From the NCBI GenBank assembly GCA_900155495.1, contig FTLJ01001341.1, positions 1 to 13,655 of the forward strand: 13,655 bases of DNA, given 5' to 3'. A program made the position numbers and the translations under genes. Under the pieces are notes generated by a model, which saw only the letters and a program-made list of their open reading frames with translations, was not told where the DNA came from and did not search any database. Position 1 is the first letter of the stretch, and each line of letters starts with the position of its first letter. Positions 7,947-13,655 of this stretch are shown piece by piece. The stretch comes from Porogramme epimiltina (Eukaryota > Basidiomycota > Agaricomycetes > Polyporales > Polyporaceae).

Positions 7947-7964
7947 TCGACGTCGACGTCGACG
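7947..7964 (+). repeat. Hexamer repeat TCGACG, 3 copies
   Basis: Three perfect TCGACG units in CpG-rich non-coding DNA. Each unit contains parts of the palindromes TCGA and GACGTC, so the array is partly self-complementary. Confidence 0.7.
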
Positions 7965-8645
7965 GAGGCCGGGTCGGCGTCGCTCGCGCTCGCTGCTGCA
8001 GGTTTCGCAGCGCACCATACGGAGCGCGCGGGACGTCGGAAGCGTCGGAGCGTCGATGACGACGGACGGTCGGACTCCGCGTCCCGCTCTGCTCGTGTTC
8101 CCGTTTCCGGCATCGCCACTGCCCAAACCGAAACCTCGCACGCGGTGGAGATGCTCTGCGCGCGCAGAGGGGAGGGGGGGGGGCGGAGGCTCTCGAGCGC
8201 ACACAGGCCCCGGGGCGAGCCTGGGGCGGTCGCTGGCGGACGCGACGCGGCGCAACGAAGCTGGAGGGCCGCAGGAAGATTTGCGCTCCCGTTTCGACGA
8301 AGCCCGCTGCCTGCGTCACGGACGGGTTCGACGGGTGGGAGAGGGGGCGCGAGAGAACGCGTCGGGCTCGTTCGGTGGTGGTGCGCGCGCGACGTCCTCG
8401 GTTCTCAGCGAGGGCCCAGGAACCAGCGCCGTGGGCTGAGGATCCACCCCTCCCTCGGCCTTTCACTCTCCCTGGACCCCAAAAGTGCCCGCATTCAACG
8501 AAGGGGGCACTTTACGTTGGGCCGCCGCCGCCGCCCCCGCGCGCGAGCGAGCGCGATCGACAGGGCCTGTCACGGCGGGCGGTCGCGCGCGCAGTCTCCT
8601 TCAGCGCGTACGGTCGGACGGGTCGGCCGTGCGAGCGAGAGAGAC

Positions 8646-8677
8646 AGAGAGAGAAAGAAAGAGAAAGAGAGAAGAAG
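8646..8677 (+). repeat. 32-bp uninterrupted purine tract
   Basis: Only A and G from 8646 to 8677 (GA and GAAA motifs), with an interrupted purine-rich lead-in from 8631. Such homopurine-homopyrimidine tracts can adopt triplex (H-DNA) forms. It stands out against the C/G-rich surroundings, where A is scarce. Confidence 0.7.
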
Positions 8678-9916
8678 CCGCCCCAGAAGACGGCCCTGGA
8701 AGCCTATCTGCGTGCGCGTTCCCAGCGCGCCCCACCTCCCCAACGCCCCCCCAGACATCATCCTCGCGCCAGTCCCCGGCTCCCGCTCCCGATCCCGGAC
8801 GGCTCGGTCGCGGCGGCTGCCCCCATCCGGCGACACGTCCCTTCCAGCGCCCGCCCCTCCGCGCCGCACGCCCCGTTCTCCGTCTCCTCCGCCTCCCTGC
8901 GGGTGGGGAATGCGAGCGCGCGCGCCGCGGACGCGGTCAGGGCCCCCTTCGAAAAACGCGAGAGCGAGCGCGCGCGCGCAGCGTCCCCTTCCTGCCCCTT
9001 CCTCGCCCTTCGCCCTTCGCCCACCCCTCTTCCCCGGATCCGCCTGCCACGCTTCGCCGCCTCGCCACCCCGCACGCCACAGCCGACAGCAGCGCGGCGC
9101 TCACGGGGCCTCGACCTGGCCCGCCGCCAGAACCGCGGCGGGCGACGCGGGCGTGCGCGTGCCCCGCCGCTTCGCGCGGTGTGAAGGATGGCGAGGAAGT
9201 GGGTGCTCCACTCCCGCCCCCCTCCCCTCACCCCCCTCGAAGCGGGAGCACCTACCCCAGGACGCACGATCGAGGCGGTCTCGCTCAATGCAGAACCCGC
9301 GGCTGGCGTGATCTCCCGTGCGCGCACCACAGACGCAGCCCAGGGCGCGTTCCCTCGCCCACGCGCGTCCGCGCGCGGCGACGCGCTTCGGATTCTCCGT
9401 GCCCTGCCGTGCCCGCCCTGCTTCACCCGCGCCCAGGCCCCCGCTGGCTGCTGCTGCAGGCTTCAGACTTCAGGCTGCCGCTGCCGCTGCCGCCCGCCCG
9501 CCTCCGCGCTTCGCGTCGACGGACGTCGGCCTCTCCGGGGCGGGTCCTCCGAAGCCGTGCGCCGCCAAATTTTTTCGCAACGCCATTGCCCGAGGTCGTG
9601 CGCTCCGAGGCGCGCGAGCGTCCCGATTCACTCAGCCCTTCGCCGCAGGGCCCGGACGTCCCGCAGGGGCGTGCTTCGCCGCGGACCCTCACAGCAGCCT
9701 GAGGACGCCGACGCGCCCTCTCCCTTCCCCAAACGACTCAACGAGCGCCCTCCACCCCCCCCCCGAAACGTCCGCACGGGGCGGGCGAGCCACGCGCGCG
9801 CTCGCGTGGGTGGATCCACCGATGATGACGCAGCGTGTTGGGCCGTGTCGTGCCTTGTCTGCGCCCTCGCCCCCTCACACCACGCTCACACTCATTTCTC
9901 GCCCGGCGCGCCCACC

Positions 9917-9946
9917 CGCGCGCATGCACGCGCGCGTGCGCACATG
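9917..9946. other. 30-bp perfect alternating purine-pyrimidine tract (Z-DNA candidate)
   Basis: Strict pyrimidine-purine alternation without a break from C9917 to G9946, almost all CG, CA and TG steps. It includes a 14-bp perfect palindrome, GCACGCGCGCGTGC, at 9926-9939. CG-dominated alternation of this length is the classic Z-DNA-prone sequence. Confidence 0.7.
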
Positions 9947-9980
9947 GCAACGCCGTCGGCGCCGCGCTCCAAAGAGCTAC

Positions 9981-10420
9981 GGTGACAGGCGAGAATCCGA
10001 GACGTCGAGCTCCGGGAGCCCGGGCGCGTCGTCCCGCTGCCGTCGTCGACCCAAGGAAGCCCGCACCGCTCGCCCGCGCCCGATGCGGAAAGGACGGTGC
10101 CCGATCCCGCTGCGACCAGCACCACCATATGCTAGCTGATGGCTCACCCGTACGCATCTCGATCGGCGCGCGACACCCGCCCCTGCTGCGACTCTACTCT
10201 AATAGACCAGCCGCTGCATGTGCACTATAGCCAGCTGAGCGTGTCCCAAGGTTCCTTACTGCCGGATATACAGCCGCAACACGCCCCCGACTCGGCGAAG
10301 GACACATCCGGGAGTTTCGACGCCTACCCCAGCACACGCCCAGCGGCTCGCAGAACACCATCCAGCAAGCCAGCTCTCGTCTTCTGCGCGGTGTCCGGCC
10401 GGTGCGGAGGGCGGTGACAC
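9981..10420. other. Transition into a lower-GC island, no recognised gene
   Basis: GC falls to about 53% in the line at 10201-10260. A + frame starting at ATG 10139 runs 92 codons to 10417 (MAHPYASRSARDTRP...). It has mixed amino-acid use with less low-complexity bias than its neighbours, but no family match that I recognise. Confidence 0.4.
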
Positions 10421-11490
10421 AGACGTCTCGAACCACCTCCTTCTGGCCGGCCCCTGCTCGCGCCCTTCGCGCCATGGAAGGCGGACCCCGCGCCGGTGAG
10501 CGTCGGGCAGCCCGACGCTGGCCGGTGCTGAAAAATATGAGACTAGCACGCCCTGGCACGGCACGGCGCCAGCTGATCCCGCAGCGCATCGAACGGCACG
10601 ACCGCGAAGGCGAGCAGCGCCCGTGCCTCTCCGCGATGGACCCTCCGACGCGCTCGGCGCGAAGGGCGACAGCGCCCGAGGTTAGAAAGGTGGGATCCAC
10701 AGGGCGCGTGATGCGTGCAGCACTGGGTGCGCGGGACGCCTCGTGTGCACGCTCCAGTGCGCGACAGGCTCCAGCGGGGGCGGGCGCACGATCGCGGGTC
10801 GGGGCTCGTGGCCAAGGGTCGCGCCTCGCAGCGGTGCCCACAATTAATTATGCTCGGCTCGGGCCCGCCCTGTGGCGCCACCGCCTGTGGTTACCTGGTC
10901 GCCCCCTCTCGACTTTTCCAGCCCTCGTTCTCTCGTTTGAGCACCGCGGGGGCTCGTCATCGCGACGTCATGCATCCGGATATGTGTGCGCATCAACTGG
11001 AGGGGACGAGCAGCCGCGCCGGTCGGCGGGTGCGACGCGCAACAGCGGCCGCGCCAACTCGACCAAGGTCCGCCCGCGCTCGTCCCGCGCGCCCATCCAG
11101 AGCGCCCACCCCACTCAGAGGCGCCGAGGGCCCATCAGCCCGGTTGCCCCGCCATGCCCAACGCGGCAAGCGTCCCGCCCCTCTGCAACCCGCGCACCTG
11201 GTTCCGCGAGCATGCCCCCTATGGATAAATGCAGCCCCCGTGTCACTCCCAGTCACGCTCTCCCGATCTCGCCTAGCGGGCGCCTCGCCCTGCCCCCCCA
11301 CGCGAACGAGGCGCCCGCACCCACGCTGCCCAAATGCGGGCACCCATCGCTGACTTGGAGGCGGACGGTTCGTGATGCGGTGCATTTCGGGCCCTCGCCT
11401 AGAGGCCGCCCGCACGCCGCCCGACGCACTCGCAGCCCCCCCTCCCCCCTCCCGCCTGCGCCGACCTGCGCTAACGGCCGCGGGCGCCTC
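10421..11490. other. GC-rich stretch with one long orphan frame, no supported gene
   Basis: A + frame with a strong-context ATG (GCCATGG) at 10474 stays open to the TAA at 11551-11553, 359 codons. The product is Arg/Ser/Pro/Ala-rich and has no recognisable domain. In the part I counted by hand roughly a third of its codons end in A, whereas the Ecl1-family gene rarely uses A-ending codons, so I do not call it a gene. Confidence 0.4.
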
Positions 11491-12146
11491 GCGCACGTTG
11501 ACTCCTGGTCTCTAAATCAAGCCTGTTGTTCGTCATCACTCTGCTATATCTAATCTCCCCGAAGGTGCGCACATATATCGTGCGCGCGCTCACCGATTGC
11601 TCAACTGACGTGGCCGCCTGCCGGTTTAGTGCACAACGATCGGTCCTGCATATCAGACATGTCCAGCATTGTATTCGGGTTCGCGCTCCGCGAAGCTGTC
11701 CAACGATACACCACTATCCGCGTTCCTGGTGACAGGTCTCACCCGTCTCACAGCGCTTGGCAGCAATGGACTTTAGCTCGATGTTCACCAATACGAGTCG
11801 CAGTATCGCGCTCTCGACGTATCGGTGCAGATGCCCGTATACACCACAACCAAGTACTGCAGCCGCAGCAGCCCCCACCTCCACGCCAAGTCGCCAAACC
11901 CCCCTCCCAGCGCGACCCCGCACGAGTAAGTACTAGCCCCGCCGCCTTTCTGATACGCCCCCCGTCGACCACGTCGACGCGCAACATTTTTTAATATTAT
12001 CTGTCCCACTTTCTGTCAGCCCCAGCCGTCACGACGCCGACGCGGCGGCGCCCCCTATCCCCGTCGTCACGCTCCGCGAGCACCCACTAAGCCCTGCCCG
12101 GAAAGATCGGGCTGCCACGCCCGCTGCGCCCGTCGCGGGACCCTGA
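11491..12146 (+). other. Lower-GC island with a possible spliced small gene
   Basis: GC is about 48% at 11521-11580 and 57% at 11641-11700. GTAAGT at 11926-11931 and TTTCTGTCAG ending at 12019 would define a 94-nt intron. Removing it joins an open stretch from 11776 (LDVHQYESQYRALDV...) in frame to an open stretch ending at a TGA at 12144-12146. Codons on both sides mostly end in C or G. I found no convincing start: a TAG precedes 11776, and the first in-frame ATG is inside the stretch. The product matches no family I know. Confidence 0.3.
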
Positions 12147-13000
12147 CCCGGGAGGTCCGCGCCTCCAGCAGCGAGAGGCAAGCCAGGCGCGCCCGGGTTT
12201 GCCTTCGCTGCCTCGCTCCCGCCCCCGCTCCCGCTGCCCCCCGTCTGCCACGAGCGGCCTCGGCGCGTCCGGCGCGACGCCTCCTCCGCGGGCGCGCGCT
12301 CTCGCTAAGTACTCCTCCTGAGCCGCGTCTTGCTTGCACGTCTATCTGCCCCCGCGCCCGTGTGCCCGCGCGCACCGCTCCGGAGGGCGGACGCTGCACC
12401 GCTGGATGGCGTCGCTTGCGACCCGGCCCCGGCCCAGCCCCCTCCGCGAACGCTCCACCCCCCCAGGCCTCGGCCCCGTCGCAGCCGTGCAGTGCAGCGC
12501 ACGTCGCCGTCCTGCGGGCCCGGACGTCGAGTACATTTTCAATATAATCGAACGTGGCGCGCGATGCGGCGCGGCGCGAGCGGCCGCAGGGGACGTCGTC
12601 CCTGCACAGTGCGCACCACTGATCGCAGAGATCCACGCCTGTCGGCGCACGCGTCAGACAAGCTTGTTTTTCTTTCGCCCTCTCCCCGCGTGCAATAACG
12701 AAGCGAGCGAGGCGACAAGGGTCCGTCGGCGCGCTCGGGTTCCCTGCAGACCGCCCCCCCCCTCGCCGTCCGCGAAACTCGGCGCGCCTGCGTCGCCATA
12801 TTGCAGCCTTCGCGCGTCCAACATACGCCACCCACGCATGCACGCACGCACGTCCGTCGACTGTCGAGAGGGTTTCCCCAAAAATAATCGCGCGCACACA
12901 CTCGCACGCGCACGCGCAGACACGCACACAGGCCGCGCGCGCTCCGTTCGACCTGCGCGACTTTCATTTTGAGTTGGACAGAGACAGAAGTCTCGGCCGC
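12147..13000. other. GC-rich stretch without a supported gene
   Basis: CpG-rich DNA with several CG/CA alternating runs, for example around 12888-12935. Opposed frames of 286 codons (minus) and 212 codons (+) overlap each other and have no recognisable product. Confidence 0.5.
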
Positions 13001-13009
13001 ACACACGAA

Positions 13010-13039
13010 AAACCATTTTTATTTCATTTTTTTCTGCAG
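13010..13039. other. A/T-rich patch with minus-strand AATAAA and a + strand acceptor-like tract
   Basis: TTTATT at 13018-13023 reads AATAAA on the minus strand and could end a minus-strand transcript entering from the right. On the + strand, seven T followed by CTGCAG at 13027-13039 resembles a 3' splice site. The two readings compete, and neither is tied to a convincing coding region. Confidence 0.3.
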
Positions 13040-13655
13040 TGATCATACACAGGGGCCTGTCGCCCAGCCCAGTCACCCTCACGTTGGCACCCACCCCGGT
13101 GCGGCGGCGGGGTCTACCAGGGAATTTCTCTCGCGCGGGCGCGCGCGAGCCCGCCGCGCTAGCCAGATAATGATGCTGGGAGGACCCTGCTCGCGGGCGG
13201 ATCGCGCAGCGGACGTCGCGCTCCCCATCGCCGCCCCCGCTCGCCCTGAGCTTCTCGACGGGACAGCGCGGCGCCTCACCTCACCCTCGAGAGGGGGGAG
13301 GGGGCCTGGCAGGATGGCCGCTGGGAACGTCCCTCTGGGGAGGGCGTGCTGCTTCTCGTGCCCGCCGTCCGAGGCGCCGGTGCCCGGCGTGCTTCTAGCG
13401 TGCCCCGCAACATCATCCGCGTCGAACGCGCACTCGCAAACGCGTCATCGCAGTACTCGCGCGCCTCTCTGTCATCCTCACTCTTCCCCACTCTCGCTCA
13501 TCCCGCCCCAGCTCCACACCCACCCTCCCCTCCTCCCCCCAAACCCAATTCCGTGCGACCCCCCCGCGCCGCTGCCAGCAAGCTCGCGAGGAGAAGCGGC
13601 GCGTCAGGCGCCTCCCACGCTGTCCCAAACGGGGAGGCAGGTGACTCCCGCCCGC
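13040..13655. other. Right-edge stretch, no supported gene; CT-rich block near the end
   Basis: Short minus-strand frames (66 to 71 codons) are present without recognisable products. The + strand is strongly C/T-rich at about 13480-13545, resembling the leader in front of the Ecl1-family gene, so a gene may begin on the + strand beyond the window. Confidence 0.35.

Larger units (their letters stand above)
6601..9980. other. Extremely GC-rich 3.4-kb stretch without a supported gene
   Basis: GC reaches about 80% in the line at 8761-8820. Long frames occur on both strands: + 6762-7607 (281 codons, ATG start), minus 7616-6570 (348 codons, ATG start), + 7896-9311 (471 codons, TTG start) and + 8485-9702 (405 codons). 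They overlap one another, are rich in Arg, Ala, Pro, Ser and Gly, and show no domain. The composition alone explains them, although a divergent multi-exon gene cannot be excluded. Confidence 0.5.

Noticed and set aside
8482..8513. 9-bp inverted repeat AAAGTGCCC / GGGCACTTT with a 14-nt loop
   Set aside because: With this base composition about a dozen 9-bp inverted repeats with loops up to 50 nt are expected in the window, so it is not significant alone.
7896..9311. 471-codon + strand frame, the longest in the window
   Set aside because: It begins at a TTG, encodes Arg/Ala/Pro/Ser low-complexity sequence without a domain, and overlaps other long frames on both strands. At about 75-78% GC stop codons are only about 1.3-1.6% of triplets, so a frame of this size can arise by chance.
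8485..9702. 405-codon + strand frame
   Set aside because: Same compositional explanation; it overlaps the 471-codon frame in another register and has no recognisable motif.
11762..11936. Small + frame starting MDFSSMFTN, reminiscent of basidiomycete pheromone precursors
   Set aside because: Pheromone precursors end in a CaaX box; this frame ends in TSKY, and its codon use is poorer than that of the overlapping register used for the putative spliced gene.
1..13655. Bacterial (actinobacterial) origin suggested by high GC
   Set aside because: The spliced Ecl1-family gene, the AATAAA, the microsatellites and the absence of packed operons or ribosome-binding sites all point to a fungus.
1..13655. 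tRNA genes, rRNA, CRISPR arrays, transposases, reverse transcriptase and telomeric repeats
   Set aside because: I looked for T-loop GTTCRA contexts, regularly spaced direct repeats, catalytic motifs such as YxDD in the frames, and TTAGGG arrays; none gave a supportable hit.

Overview
The window looks like a piece of a very GC-rich basidiomycete (Agaricomycotina-type) genome. Three things point there: one clearly recognisable gene of the fungal Ecl1 family, interrupted by a 52-nt GT-AG intron of the size basidiomycetes use; a pyrimidine-rich leader in front of its start codon; and microsatellites and homopolymers typical of eukaryotic intergenic DNA. No bacterial operon structure, ribosome-binding-site pattern, tRNA, rRNA, CRISPR array or transposase is visible.

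Layout. Positions 1-4560 hold no gene I can support: C-runs, short tandem repeats, very GC-rich DNA, and a lower-GC, purine-skewed island at about 3230-3760. Positions 4401-4776 form the probable upstream region of the one confident gene: a strong G-quadruplex motif, a 10-bp tandem repeat, a GAA/TTC palindrome, a TATA-like box and a CT-rich leader without ATG. The Ecl1-family gene lies at 4777-5764 (two exons, 311 residues), with an AATAAA about 165 nt after the stop. Positions 5961-6600 are strongly T/C-biased and lower in GC. Positions 6601-9980 are extremely GC-rich (to about 80% in lines counted by hand), with G-quadruplex motifs, a GAACNN hexamer array, a pure purine tract and a 30-bp alternating purine-pyrimidine tract. 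Positions 10130-10420 and 11490-12146 are lower-GC islands. The second contains a good donor/acceptor pair that would join two open stretches, so it is the best place to look for a second, unrecognised gene. The right edge has an A/T-rich patch with a minus-strand AATAAA and a CT-rich block that could be a promoter for something beyond the window.

Many long open frames exist on both strands, but at about 70-75% GC stop codons are so rare that frames of 300-400 codons are expected by chance. None shows a recognisable domain, so I have not called them genes. I see no evidence for a new multi-gene system. The most interesting material is the Ecl1-family protein itself, with a split zinc motif and a long tail carrying a KEN box and CDK-type sites, the structured DNA upstream of it, and the possible spliced gene near 11.8-12.1 kb.
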